Source: Mycolicibacterium vinylchloridicum
GTDB lineage: Bacteria > Actinomycetota > Actinomycetes > Mycobacteriales > Mycobacteriaceae
Reading direction: 5' to 3'
DNA length: 60,525 nucleotides
Assembly (NCBI RefSeq): GCF_013404075.1
Contig: NZ_JACBJQ010000034.1
Location: 1 to 60,525, forward strand
Shown piece after piece: positions 15,517 to 23,802 of the stretch. Each line of letters begins with the position of its first letter. Within the stretch, counting starts at the first letter, position 1. Both the position numbers and the translations under genes were made by a program. Below the pieces are notes generated by a model. That model did not search any database. It saw only the letters and a list, made by a program, of their open reading frames with translations, and was not told the origin of the DNA.

Positions 15517-16322
15517 CCGCGATCGAGAGCGACCGCCGCGAACGGGGCAGGCAGGCGTTCGCCGATGTGATGACGTTTCCCGCGCCGCAGGATGACACGC
15601 CGGCGGGCAGGGGCCTGATCGAGTTCGTGTACGGCGAGATCTGGTCGCGTCCGGCGCTGAGCCGTCGCGACCGGCGGTTCGTCACCCTGGCGTGCGTGGC
15701 GGCGGCCGACGCCGAGGGACCGCTGCGCGACCATGTGTATGCCGCTCTCAACAGTGGTGATGTGTCCATCACCGAGATGCGAGAGACGGTACTGCATTTC
15801 GCGGTGTACGCGGGGTGGCCCAAAGCGTCGTGGTTCAACATGCTCGTCGACGAACAATGGGAACGGATCCATAGCGACCGCGGGCAGAGTCCACCAGAAC
15901 CGGAGCCGCTACTGCCATTGATCACGCCGAGCGACCCGGAGGGCCGGCTGCTGGTCGGCGAGCAGTCGTTCAAGGACATCAACTGCATCCCGTATGCCCC
16001 GATCCGGGACAACCCCTACTCCGGCGCCGGAATCCTGAACTTCGTCTTCGGTGAGATGTGGCTTCGCCCCGGCCTGGGCATGAAGGAACGCCGGCTCATC
16101 ACGGTGGCGTGCGTGGCGTTCCAGGACACGCTGATCCCGATCATCAGTCACGTGTATGCCGCGCTGAAGAGCCGCGACGTCTCCTTCGACGAGATGGAAG
16201 AATTGGCATTGCATTTCGCGGCCTACTACGGCTGGCCCAAGGCGTCGCATCTCAATCAGGTCATCGCCGAGCAACAACAACGCGTGCTCGAGGAGTGGCG
16301 CACCGAAACGGGCGACTCGTGA
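15513..16322 (+). CDS. Tandem carboxymuconolactone decarboxylase-like protein
   Basis: A 269-aa protein made of two CMD/AhpD-fold repeats. Each repeat has R-P-x-L-x-x-(R/K)-(D/E)-R-R, an A-C-V-A stretch, HVYAAL and a H-F-A-x-Y-x-G-W-P-K-A-S-x-x-N motif (repeat 1 about residues 40-115, repeat 2 about 170-250). The AhpD Cys-X-X-Cys redox pair is missing from both, so it is not a peroxidase partner; a lactone decarboxylase, lyase or structural role is possible. Its start overlaps the SDR stop, and its stop overlaps the ALDH start (GTGA). Function in this pathway is unassigned. Confidence 0.85.
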   Translation: MTAIESDRRERGRQAFADVMTFPAPQDDTPAGRGLIEFVYGEIWSRPALSRRDRRFVTLACVAAADAEGPLRDHVYAALNSGDVSITEMRETVLHFAVYAGWPKASWFNMLVDEQWERIHSDRGQSPPEPEPLLPLITPSDPEGRLLVGEQSFKDINCIPYAPIRDNPYSGAGILNFVFGEMWLRPGLGMKERRLITVACVAFQDTLIPIISHVYAALKSRDVSFDEMEELALHFAAYYGWPKASHLNQVIAEQQQRVLEEWRTETGDS

Positions 16323-17761
16323 TCCCACCGGCCGGTCTGCTGATCGGTGGTGAGCGGATCGCACAATCGTCGGCGGGAAGCCACGACCACATCTATCCCG
16401 CCAGCGGGCAGCCGAATGTCGTTGTCTCGCTGGCCGGCCCGCAGGAGATCGATCGTGCGGTGGCCAGCGGCTGGCAGGCGCACCAGGCCTGGATGTCGTT
16501 GACCGTGGACCGCCGCCGAGACCTGCTCATCGACCTGGCCGACCTGGTGCACGAGCATCTCGCCGAACTCGCCGAACTCAATGTCCACGACTATGCCGTA
16601 CCGATCTCCTACGCCGGAACCGCCCTGCTGCTCGAACGATTCCTGCGCCACTACGCCGGCTACGTCGACAAGCCACACGGCGCCAGCACGCCGGTCAACG
16701 GCTCGTTCGACCTCAATCTGATCGAACGCGAGCCCTACGGTGTCGTCGCAGTCATCGCACCGTGGAACGGTGCACTGGCTGTGGCGGCCTCATGCGTGGC
16801 GCCAGCACTGGCCGCCGGAAACGCGGTCGTGTTCAAGCCCTCTGAGCTGGCACCGCTGGCGGCCCTGCGGTTCGGCGAACTGTGCGTTGCGGCGGGGCTG
16901 CCGCCCGGCTTGGTGAACGTGGTTCCGGCGGGAGCCGAGGGTGGTGATGCCCTGGCCCGCCACCCCGGCATCCGCAAGGTCCACTTCACCGGTGGGGGAG
17001 TCACCGCCCGTAAGGTCATCGCGGCGGCCACAACGAATCTGACGCCGGTGGTGGCGGAGCTGGGCGGCAAGTCCGCCAACGTCGTGTTCGACGACGCCGA
17101 CCTGCAGACCGCCGCGACCCTCGCGGCTCATCAGGGGCCGCTGATGCAGTCGGGGCAGAGCTGTGCCTGTGCCAGTCGGATCCTGGTGCAGGACAACGTC
17201 TACGACGAATTCGTCGACGCATTCCTGGCCCGGATCGCCGAAGCGAGGGTCGGCGATCCGCTGGACCCTGCGGTCACTGTCGGACCGGTGATCGCGCAGA
17301 GCGCGGTCGATCGCATCCTGGCGGCCATTGGTGATGCCGTCGGACACGGGGCCGGAGAGTTGCTCACCGGGGGTCGACGTCTCGGTGGGGAGCTGGCGTC
17401 GGGCTACTACATCGAGCCGACGGTGTTCGGCAATGTCGACAACGCTTCGGAGCTGGCCCAGATCGAGACGTTCGGCCCGGTGGTGTCGGTGATCAGATTC
17501 CGCGATGCCGACGAGGCGGTGTCGATCGCCAACGACAGCGCGTACGGGCTCAACGCATTTGTGCACACCCGCGATCTCGGCCGCGCTCACGGCGTCGCAC
17601 GGCGACTGGAGTCGGGATCGGTCTGGGTCAACACGTTCAGCGACATGGCGCCGCAGGGTCCGTATGGTGGCTACAAACAGAGCGGCTTCGGCCGCACGGG
17701 TGGGCTGGAGGGGCTGCACGAGTTCCTCCAAGTCAAGAACATCCGTATCGCGATGCGCTGA
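16319..17761 (+). CDS. Aldehyde dehydrogenase
   Basis: A 480-aa NAD(P)-dependent aldehyde dehydrogenase. It has I-A-P-W-N-G in the cofactor region, FKPSELAPLAA, FTGGGVTARKV (the glycine-rich turn, with GGGV in place of the commoner GSTE), E-L-G-G-K-S-A-N-V-V-F with the general base Glu, and G-Q-S-C-A-C-A-S-R with the catalytic Cys. GTG at 16319 overlaps the CMD-gene stop; the longer frame to 16058 is inside the CMD gene. It is the last gene of the operon and should oxidise the aldehyde made by the SDRs. Confidence 0.93.
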   Translation: MIPPAGLLIGGERIAQSSAGSHDHIYPASGQPNVVVSLAGPQEIDRAVASGWQAHQAWMSLTVDRRRDLLIDLADLVHEHLAELAELNVHDYAVPISYAGTALLLERFLRHYAGYVDKPHGASTPVNGSFDLNLIEREPYGVVAVIAPWNGALAVAASCVAPALAAGNAVVFKPSELAPLAALRFGELCVAAGLPPGLVNVVPAGAEGGDALARHPGIRKVHFTGGGVTARKVIAAATTNLTPVVAELGGKSANVVFDDADLQTAATLAAHQGPLMQSGQSCACASRILVQDNVYDEFVDAFLARIAEARVGDPLDPAVTVGPVIAQSAVDRILAAIGDAVGHGAGELLTGGRRLGGELASGYYIEPTVFGNVDNASELAQIETFGPVVSVIRFRDADEAVSIANDSAYGLNAFVHTRDLGRAHGVARRLESGSVWVNTFSDMAPQGPYGGYKQSGFGRTGGLEGLHEFLQVKNIRIAMR

Positions 17762-17794
17762 CCTTGACACGGGGCAGGCCCTGCTGCCACAGTA

Positions 17795-17810
17795 TTGATC
17801 GATCGATCAA
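17795..17810. promoter_or_regulatory. Palindromic operator TTGATCGATCGATCAA, copy 1
   Basis: A perfect 16-bp palindrome 67 bp before the SDR gene at 17877, followed by a half-site TTGATCGA at 17815-17822. The same 16 bases occur at 19414-19429 upstream of the ferredoxin gene and beside the tetR at 18709-19308. That regulator is the obvious candidate to bind both. Confidence 0.75.
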
Positions 17811-17876
17811 ATTGTTGATCGACCCGTTGTCATCAGGCGCCGTACGCGCGTCAGGTCTCCCGAGACGAGGGATTTC

Positions 17877-18716
17877 ATGGCTGGAAGAGTCGAAGGCAAG
17901 GTCGCTTTCATCACCGGTGCCGCCCGCGGCCAGGGCCGCAGTCACGCGCTCCGGTTGGCCCAGGAGGGCGCCGACATCATCGCCGTCGATGTCTGCAAGC
18001 GCATCAGCAGCAATGACGACATCCCCGCACCCACCCCCGATGACCTGGCTGAGACCGCGGACCTGGTCAAGGGTCTCAACCGCAGGGTCGTGACCGCCGA
18101 GGTCGACGTCCGCGACTACGACGCGCTGAAGGCCGCCGCCGACGGCGGGGTCGAGCAACTGGGCCGCCTCGACATCATCGTGGCAAACGCAGGTATCGGC
18201 AACGGCGGCCAGACCCTGGATCATGTCAGCGAGTCGGATTGGGACGATATGATCGGTGTCAACCTCACCGGCGTGTGGAAGACCGTCAAAGCTGCTGTGC
18301 CACATCTGATCTCTGCGGGACGCGGCGGGTCGATCATCCTGACCAGTTCGGTCGGCGGGCTGAAGGCCTACGCGCATACCGGCCACTACATTGCGGCCAA
18401 GCATGGGGTGGTCGGGTTGATGAGAACCTTCGCCGTCGAACTGGGGCACCACTCGATTCGGGTGAACTCGGTTCATCCGACCAACGTGAACACGCCGCTG
18501 TTCATGAACGAAGGCACGATGAAGCTGTTCCGTCCGGATCTGGAGAACCCGGGCCCCGAGGATATGGCCGTGGTCGCGCAGATGATGCACGTGCTGCCGG
18601 TCGGCTGGGTCGAGCCGGTCGATATCAGTAATGCCGTGCTGTTCCTGGCATCCGATGAGTCACGTTACGTCACCGGCCTTCCGATGACCGTCGATGCCGG
18701 AAGCATGCTCAAGTAG
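17877..18716 (+). CDS. Third mycofactocin-coupled SDR oxidoreductase
   Basis: A 279-aa SDR with the mycofactocin-group features: GKVAFITGAARGQGRSHALRLAQEGADIIAVDVC, the insertion KRISSNDDIPAPTPDDLAETADLVKG, Ser-Ser, and Y-I-A-A-K-H-G-V-V-G. It is preceded by its own promoter region with a 16-bp palindrome (17795-17810). Its last 8 bases overlap the convergent tetR. Through the shared operator it is probably co-induced with the ferredoxin - P450 - ALDH operon on the other side of tetR, so it may oxidise the alcohol that the P450 makes. Confidence 0.93.
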   Translation: MAGRVEGKVAFITGAARGQGRSHALRLAQEGADIIAVDVCKRISSNDDIPAPTPDDLAETADLVKGLNRRVVTAEVDVRDYDALKAAADGGVEQLGRLDIIVANAGIGNGGQTLDHVSESDWDDMIGVNLTGVWKTVKAAVPHLISAGRGGSIILTSSVGGLKAYAHTGHYIAAKHGVVGLMRTFAVELGHHSIRVNSVHPTNVNTPLFMNEGTMKLFRPDLENPGPEDMAVVAQMMHVLPVGWVEPVDISNAVLFLASDESRYVTGLPMTVDAGSMLK

Positions 18717-19308
18717 CTTGCGCCTGCTCGGGGGACGCGAACCGATTCAGGAAGCGCTCCACCAGCTCTCGCATCTCCTCGTGGCCTTCGGTCATCCCGA
18801 TGGCGCTCTCGTTGCACAGACTGCGCGCGATTTGTGCAACGAGCATCGAGATCGCGACCGGCGGATATTCGGTCAGGTCCAGCCCGCGCGCGCGCATGGC
18901 GACTGTGGCAGCAGCGGTTTCGATATCGCGAACGCGCTCGGCGTAGGCCTTGAGCTCGGCGCTGATGGCCTTGCGATGGTTGGCCAGTGCGACGAACTCG
19001 GTGTACAGACCCGTCCAGCGCGGGTCGGTGTTGATGGACCACAAGGCCCGCAACGGTTCATCGGCGGTGATCGCCTGACGCATGCGCGCCAGCGATGCGT
19101 CGGAGCCGGACCGCAGCACCGCGACGAACAGATCGTCCATCGTCGGAAAGTAGTAGTACACCAGCGCGGACCGGACCCCGGCGCGTGCCGCCACGCGGCG
19201 AGACGTCGCGGCGGCGTAGCCATCTTCGAGCATGATCTGCGCGGTCGCCTCCATCAGGCGTTCGCGCGCGCCGGCGTCTTTGTCTTTGGTCTTCGGAGTC
19301 GACGCCAT
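18709..19308 (-). CDS. TetR family regulator between SDR and P450 operon
   Basis: A 199-aa TetR protein. The HTH domain runs KDKDAGARERLMEATAQIMLEDGYAAATSRRVAARAGVRSALVYYYFPTMDDLFVAVL, with A-L-V-Y-Y-Y-F in the recognition region. Two ATGs are possible. The one at 19308 is preferred because AGAGG is 9 nt upstream of it, whereas the ATG at 19317 directly abuts that site. It is convergent (8-bp overlap) with the SDR at 17877 and divergent from the ferredoxin gene. A TTTGATCGATCGATCAAA palindrome lies in the divergent gap. Ligand unknown. Confidence 0.9.
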   Translation of the reverse strand: MASTPKTKDKDAGARERLMEATAQIMLEDGYAAATSRRVAARAGVRSALVYYYFPTMDDLFVAVLRSGSDASLARMRQAITADEPLRALWSINTDPRWTGLYTEFVALANHRKAISAELKAYAERVRDIETAAATVAMRARGLDLTEYPPVAISMLVAQIARSLCNESAIGMTEGHEEMRELVERFLNRFASPEQAQAT

Positions 19309-19412
19309 GGCGGCCATCCTCTCAAGACTGTTCCTCGCTTGGCTAGGCGCCGCCTCGGGGCCGGCTCTTGACCGGTTATTTCCGGGCGTGGTTAAGTATG
19401 TCCAACGCAGAA

Positions 19413-19430
19413 TTTGATCGATCGATCAAA
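19413..19430. promoter_or_regulatory. Palindromic operator TTTGATCGATCGATCAAA, copy 2
   Basis: A perfect 18-bp palindrome in the gap between tetR (start 19308) and the ferredoxin gene (start 19460). It contains all 16 bases of the palindrome at 17795-17810. The spacing to the ferredoxin start (29 bp) would let a bound repressor block the promoter. Confidence 0.78.
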
Positions 19431-19459
19431 CTTTGCCGAGCAATCGATAGGAGAGCGCG

Positions 19460-19675
19460 ATGACTGCGGCTCGTTGGCGCGTGCAGGTCGACCGGGACCT
19501 GTGCGAGGGCCATGCCCTGTGTGTCGAGTTGGCCGCCGAGGTCTTCGACGTCGGACCCGACGATCTGGCGACCTGTCTCGAGTCGCCCCCCGACGAGCGG
19601 CGCGAGCAGGTCGAGGCCGCCGTGGCCGCCTGTCCGCGCCAAGCCATCAGTATCGTGAAAGGGCCCCAAGAATGA
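19460..19675 (+). CDS. P450-partner 3Fe-4S ferredoxin
   Basis: A 71-aa ferredoxin. C-E-G-H-A-L-C with a downstream A-A-C-P gives three cluster cysteines, with His in place of the second Cys of a 4Fe-4S site. This is the usual pattern of mycobacterial P450-associated 3Fe-4S ferredoxins. The stop overlaps the ATG of the P450 gene, so the two are made together, and it should pass electrons from a ferredoxin reductase to that P450. GGAGAG precedes the ATG. Confidence 0.93.
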   Translation: MTAARWRVQVDRDLCEGHALCVELAAEVFDVGPDDLATCLESPPDERREQVEAAVAACPRQAISIVKGPQE

Positions 19676-20952
19676 CCGATTTGGCGACCGCCGATTACTT
19701 CTCCGACCAGGACATCGCCCAGGACCCCTACGCGTACCTGGACTACCTGCGCGGCCAGAACCCGGTCTTCCGCGAGCCCAACTACGGCGTCGTCGCGGTC
19801 ACCGGGTACGACGAAGCCGTTGCGGCGTTCAAAGACTACGAGACGTTTTCGGCCGTGAATGCCATCGGCGGGCCGTTCCCGCCGCTGCCGTTCGTCCCCG
19901 AGGGCGACGACATCTCCGAGCAGATCGAGGAGCACCGGCACCTGTTTCCCATCAACGAGATGATGGTGGTGATGGATCCGCCGGCGCACACGCGGGCGCG
20001 GTCCCTGCTCAGCCGCCTGCTCACCCCCGCGCGGCTCAAGGAGAACGAAGACTTCATGTGGGAGTTGGCCGATCGCCAGCTCGACGAATTCATCGCCGAC
20101 GGGCGCTGCGAACTCCTGGGCCAGTACGGCAAGCCCTTCGCGACGCTGGTGATCGCCGACCTGCTGGGCGTACCGGACGAGGATCGCGCGGAGTTCCGGC
20201 AGAGCCTGGGTGCGGGCAAGGAGCCGGGAAGCGCGGTCGGCGCCCTGGATCACACGCCGGTCGCGGTCAACCCGCTGGAATGGCTGGACGGCAAGTTCAC
20301 CGGCTACATCGAGAACAGGCGCCGGCATCCCCGCGAGGATGTGCTGAGTTCCCTTGCGGCAGCTACGTATCCGGACGGCACGACACCCGCTGTCGTCGAC
20401 GTGGTCCGGGCGGCGACCTTCCTGTTCGCAGCGGGGCAGGAGACCGTCGTCAAGCTGCTGAGCGCGTCGACGCGCGTGCTGGCCGAACGGCCCGACCTTC
20501 AGGACAAGCTGCGGGCGGACCGCAGCCTGATCGGTAACTTCATCGAGGAGTCGCTGCGCATCGAGAGTCCGACCAAGGTCGACTTCCGGTTGGCGCGCAA
20601 GACCACCACCTTGGGTGGCGTCGACATCAAGGCCGGCACGGTTCTGATGTTGTGCCTCGGTGCCGCCAACCGCGACCCGCGCAAATTTGAGCAGCCCGAC
20701 GAATTCCTGGTCGACCGCAAGAACGTTCGCGAGCACATCACGTTCGGTCGTGGCATTCACACCTGCGCCGGGGCGCCCCTGGCTCGGGTCGAAGCGAAGG
20801 TCACGCTGAATCGGCTGTTGGACCGCATGACCGATATCGCCATCGACGAGACCCAGCATGGGCCGGCCGGGGACCGCCGCTACCGCTATGAGCCGACATT
20901 CCTGTTGCGGGGCCTGAGCGAGCTGCACCTTACCTACACGCCCGTCGCCTGA
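19672..20952 (+). CDS. Cytochrome P450
   Basis: A 426-aa soluble bacterial P450. The I-helix has F-A-A-G-Q-E-T-V (the A-G-x-E-T oxygen-activation motif), the K-helix E-E-S-L-R and the heme loop F-G-R-G-I-H-T-C-A-G-A-P-L-A-R with the axial Cys. ATG at 19672 overlaps the ferredoxin stop; the longer frame to 19414 is in the ferredoxin gene. Together with the mycofactocin SDR and the ALDH that follows, this makes a hydroxylation - alcohol oxidation - aldehyde oxidation route. The family is close to those acting on terpenoid or aromatic substrates, but I cannot assign a CYP number. Confidence 0.94.
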   Translation: MTDLATADYFSDQDIAQDPYAYLDYLRGQNPVFREPNYGVVAVTGYDEAVAAFKDYETFSAVNAIGGPFPPLPFVPEGDDISEQIEEHRHLFPINEMMVVMDPPAHTRARSLLSRLLTPARLKENEDFMWELADRQLDEFIADGRCELLGQYGKPFATLVIADLLGVPDEDRAEFRQSLGAGKEPGSAVGALDHTPVAVNPLEWLDGKFTGYIENRRRHPREDVLSSLAAATYPDGTTPAVVDVVRAATFLFAAGQETVVKLLSASTRVLAERPDLQDKLRADRSLIGNFIEESLRIESPTKVDFRLARKTTTLGGVDIKAGTVLMLCLGAANRDPRKFEQPDEFLVDRKNVREHITFGRGIHTCAGAPLARVEAKVTLNRLLDRMTDIAIDETQHGPAGDRRYRYEPTFLLRGLSELHLTYTPVA

Positions 20953-20967
20953 GATCAGAGGAGACCG

Positions 20968-22425
20968 ATGACGCTGCAGACCGTCCTGGACGACATCGCC
21001 GCGCGCCCGGGCGCCGGGGAGCTCATCCAGATCATCAACCCGGCCACCGAGGAGCCGATCGCCGAATTCACCGACGGCGGAGCCGAAGCCGTCGACGATG
21101 CGGTTGCGCGCGCCCGGGCCAGCTTCGAATCCGGAGTCTGGTCGGGTAAGCCCGGCAACGAGCGCGCAAAAGTGCTGTGGCGGATCGCCGATCTGATCGA
21201 TGAACACGCGATCGACCTGGCCGAGATCGATTCGTTCAACACCGGAATGCCGTACCTGCAGGCGCGCATGATCACCTCGACGTGCGCCGAGATGTTTCGC
21301 TACTACGCCGGCTGGTGCACCAAGCTCGAAGGCATTGCCCACGATGTGCAGCAGACGGGCGGCATCACCGGCGCGTTCTCCAACATGCACGCCTACACAC
21401 TCAAAGAGCCCTATGGAGTAGTCGGGCTGATCTTTCCGTGGAACGGGCCGATCTTCAATTTCTGTGCCAAGCTTGCCCCGTCGCTGGCGGCGGGCTGCAG
21501 CAGCGTCGTCAAACCCGCTGAGGAGACGCCGCTTTCGGCGCTGCTGCTGATGCGAATTCTGGAGCAGGGCGGCATTCCGGACGGTGTGGTCACTCTGGTC
21601 ACCGGTCACGGCCACACGGCGGGTGCGGCGTTGGCCGAGCACCCCGGCGTCGACAAGATCGCGTTCACCGGCTCGACCGAGGTGGGTAAGCGCATCGCGC
21701 AGGCGGCCGGCGCCAGTAACCTCAAGCGGGTCACTTTGGAGCTCGGCGGGAAATCGCCGGTCCTGATCTACGAAGACGCCGACCTTTCGATGGCCACCAC
21801 CATGGCGTCGATGGGCATCTTCATCCATTCCGGTCAGGGATGTATCTGCGGCTCAAGGATTTTCGCGCACCGCAAGGTCTACGATCAAGTCGTGCAATCG
21901 GTGGCGGCCATGGCCGACTCGGTGCAGCTCGGTGGCCCGAAGGACGAAAACGCACTCATCGGCCCGCTCATCAGCGAGAAACAGCTGAGTCGAGTCATGG
22001 GATTCATCGACGAGGGCAGACGTGACGGGGTCGAGGTGGTGACCGGGGGGCACCGCCTCGATCGTCGCGGATACTTCGTTCACCCGACCGTGCTGACCGA
22101 CGTCCACCCCGGGATGCGGCTGTATCAGCAGGAAATCTTCGGGCCCGTCGTCGCGATTCTGCCGTTCGACGACGACGACGAAGTTGTTGCGCTGGCCAAC
22201 AACTCCGACTACGGCCTGGCCGCCACGGTGTGGACCAAGGATATCTCCCGCGCGCACCGGTTGGCCAAGCGCATCCGGTCGGGCACCGTCACACTGAACT
22301 GCCAGATGGTCTTCGACCATTCGATGCCGTTCGGCGGCTACAAGCAGTCCGGTTGGGGTTACGAGTGGGGCCGCGCCGGTATCGAGAGCTACCTGCAGAC
22401 CAAGACGGTGTACGCGCAGCTCTAA
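20968..22425 (+). CDS. Aldehyde dehydrogenase (P450 operon)
   Basis: A 485-aa aldehyde dehydrogenase. F-P-W-N-G-P-I and V-K-P-A-E-E-T-P lie in the cofactor site, FTGSTEVGK is the glycine turn, LELGGKSPVLIYEDAD holds the catalytic Glu, and G-Q-G-C-I-C-G-S-R the catalytic Cys. It follows the P450 by 15 bp with GAGGAG before the ATG, so it is third in the ferredoxin - P450 - ALDH operon. Compared with the ALDH at 16.3 kb it has the canonical GSTE turn, so the two are distinct paralogs. Confidence 0.95.
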   Translation: MTLQTVLDDIAARPGAGELIQIINPATEEPIAEFTDGGAEAVDDAVARARASFESGVWSGKPGNERAKVLWRIADLIDEHAIDLAEIDSFNTGMPYLQARMITSTCAEMFRYYAGWCTKLEGIAHDVQQTGGITGAFSNMHAYTLKEPYGVVGLIFPWNGPIFNFCAKLAPSLAAGCSSVVKPAEETPLSALLLMRILEQGGIPDGVVTLVTGHGHTAGAALAEHPGVDKIAFTGSTEVGKRIAQAAGASNLKRVTLELGGKSPVLIYEDADLSMATTMASMGIFIHSGQGCICGSRIFAHRKVYDQVVQSVAAMADSVQLGGPKDENALIGPLISEKQLSRVMGFIDEGRRDGVEVVTGGHRLDRRGYFVHPTVLTDVHPGMRLYQQEIFGPVVAILPFDDDDEVVALANNSDYGLAATVWTKDISRAHRLAKRIRSGTVTLNCQMVFDHSMPFGGYKQSGWGYEWGRAGIESYLQTKTVYAQL

Positions 22426-22433
22426 GGACTATT

Positions 22434-22446
22434 GCACTATTAGTGC
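22434..22446. promoter_or_regulatory. GCACTA-T-TAGTGC palindrome at the XRE-cupin promoter
   Basis: A perfect palindrome with 6-bp arms, 16 bp before the ATG of the XRE-cupin regulator. A second TAGTGCAC follows at 22451-22458. A possible -10 hexamer TATAGT (22449-22454) would place the transcript start at about the A of the ATG (22462), that is a leaderless mRNA, common in mycobacteria. The palindrome would then act as an autoregulatory operator. Confidence 0.5.
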
Positions 22447-22461
22447 GATATAGTGCACTGC

Positions 22462-23064
22462 ATGGACGGCAGTGCGGCAGCTCTCGCCACCGTGATCGGT
22501 GCCCGCGTGAGGCGCGAGCGCCTGTCGCGCGCGTGGACCCTCGACCAGTTGGCCGATACAGCGGGCGTGAGCCGGCGAATGGTGGTCAGCGTCGAACAGG
22601 GCGAGGTCAACCCCAGCGTGGGCACGCTGCTTCGACTCAGTGATGCGCTGGGTATCGGCCTGCCTGCGCTGGTTGAGCCGCCCCAGGTGGCGACGGTGAA
22701 GATCACCCGGCGCGGGGAAGGCGCGACGCTGTGGAGCGGCGAACATGGCGGCCAAGGCGTGCTGGTGGCCGGTACGGCGCCTCCCGATGTCGTCGAATTG
22801 TGGGACTGGACCCTGGCACCCGGTGACGCGCATGTCAGCGATGCCCATACGCCCGGCACCAAGGAACTGATTCAGGTCCAGCAGGGTTCGATCACGGTCA
22901 CGATCGGCGATCAGTCGGCGACCCTTCGCGTCGGCGACGCGATGACGTTCGGCGGCGATGTGTCCCATTCCTACGTCAATGCGGGCGGGCGGCCGGCGCG
23001 CTTCAGCCTGGCTGTCTTCGAGCCGGGCGTCGGCTCGGGCGCCCCGCAGACCGGCGGCGCGTGA
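22462..23064 (+). CDS. XRE-family regulator with C-terminal cupin domain
   Basis: A 200-aa transcription factor. The N-terminal HTH_3 domain (about residues 8-62) reads VIGARVRRERLSRAWTLDQLADTAGVSRRMVVSVEQGEVNPSVGTLLRLSDALG. A small cupin barrel occupies about 105-190, with HTPGTKELIQVQQGSITVTIGDQ and FGGDVSHSYVNAGG. Such proteins sense small ligands through the cupin. The ATG at 22462 is used rather than the GTG at 22453, and transcription may be leaderless. Its stop overlaps the start of the B3/4-domain gene (TGATG), so regulator, B3/4 protein and FMN-binding protein form one operon. Confidence 0.9.
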   Translation: MDGSAAALATVIGARVRRERLSRAWTLDQLADTAGVSRRMVVSVEQGEVNPSVGTLLRLSDALGIGLPALVEPPQVATVKITRRGEGATLWSGEHGGQGVLVAGTAPPDVVELWDWTLAPGDAHVSDAHTPGTKELIQVQQGSITVTIGDQSATLRVGDAMTFGGDVSHSYVNAGGRPARFSLAVFEPGVGSGAPQTGGA

Positions 23065-23801
23065 TGGCTGAGAACGCGACGCTCAGCCAGGCGCTGGCCG
23101 GTGCTCGCGTCGAGGATGCGGTGTTCACGCTGCGGCCCGATTACCGAGCCTTGCTTCTGGCTGTCGACGGGCTGTCACCGGGCCCGACGGACGATGCGAG
23201 CGACGCGCTATTGGCGGGCGCTGAAGCTGCTGTCCGCGAATGCCTGTGCGGCAGGCCGGTGGAGGAACTGCCGCATATCGCCGCATGGCGGGAGGCATAC
23301 CGGAGTTTCGGCGCAAAGCCACAACGCACTCGCAACAGTGTCGAGGCGTTGATTCGCCGAGCTGAGTCTGGGTTGCCGAGGGTCAACCGGCTCACCGATT
23401 TGTACAACGCGGTGTCGGTCATGCATCAGCTTCCGGTGGGTGGCGAGGATCTGGCGCGGTACATCGGCACGCCACGTTTGGTGCGGGCGCTGGGGACTGA
23501 ACCGTTCGACACCGTGGCCGATGGCGGACCTGTGATCGACCATCCGGAGCCTGGCGAGGTGGTCTGGTGCGACGATGCCGGCGTGACATGCCGCCGGTGG
23601 AATTGGCGCCAGGCGCGGCGTACCCAACTGAGTGCGGACACGACCACCGCGCTCTTCATCCTCGATGCTCTCGGGACGATGTCGGACGTCGAATTGATAT
23701 CTGCCGCAGACGATTTAAGTGCAAACCTCATCCGGTTGGGACCTGATGTCCGCATCGAGCGCCGACTCATCGCCGGCTCGGATAACCATCGAGGAGAATG
23801 A
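23064..23801 (+). CDS. B3/4 (tRNA-binding-like) domain protein
   Basis: A 245-aa protein with the B3/4 fold seen in the phenylalanyl-tRNA synthetase beta chain but without any synthetase catalytic part. Its core runs LPHIAAWREAYRSFGAKPQRTRNSVEALIRRAESG..., then NRLTDLYNAVSVMHQLPVGGEDL, both typical of stand-alone B3/4 proteins, which are thought to bind or edit amino-acid-like ligands. It is sandwiched between the XRE-cupin regulator (overlapping) and a PaiB-like protein (1-bp gap). The substrate is unknown; an amino acid or amine is plausible given the neighbours. Confidence 0.88.
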   Translation: MAENATLSQALAGARVEDAVFTLRPDYRALLLAVDGLSPGPTDDASDALLAGAEAAVRECLCGRPVEELPHIAAWREAYRSFGAKPQRTRNSVEALIRRAESGLPRVNRLTDLYNAVSVMHQLPVGGEDLARYIGTPRLVRALGTEPFDTVADGGPVIDHPEPGEVVWCDDAGVTCRRWNWRQARRTQLSADTTTALFILDALGTMSDVELISAADDLSANLIRLGPDVRIERRLIAGSDNHRGE

Positions 23802-23802
23802 C

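Noticed and set aside
19426..21828. 800-codon minus-strand frame opposite the ferredoxin-P450-ALDH operon
   Set aside because: It is a high-GC antisense shadow of three clearly recognised genes and has no domain of its own.
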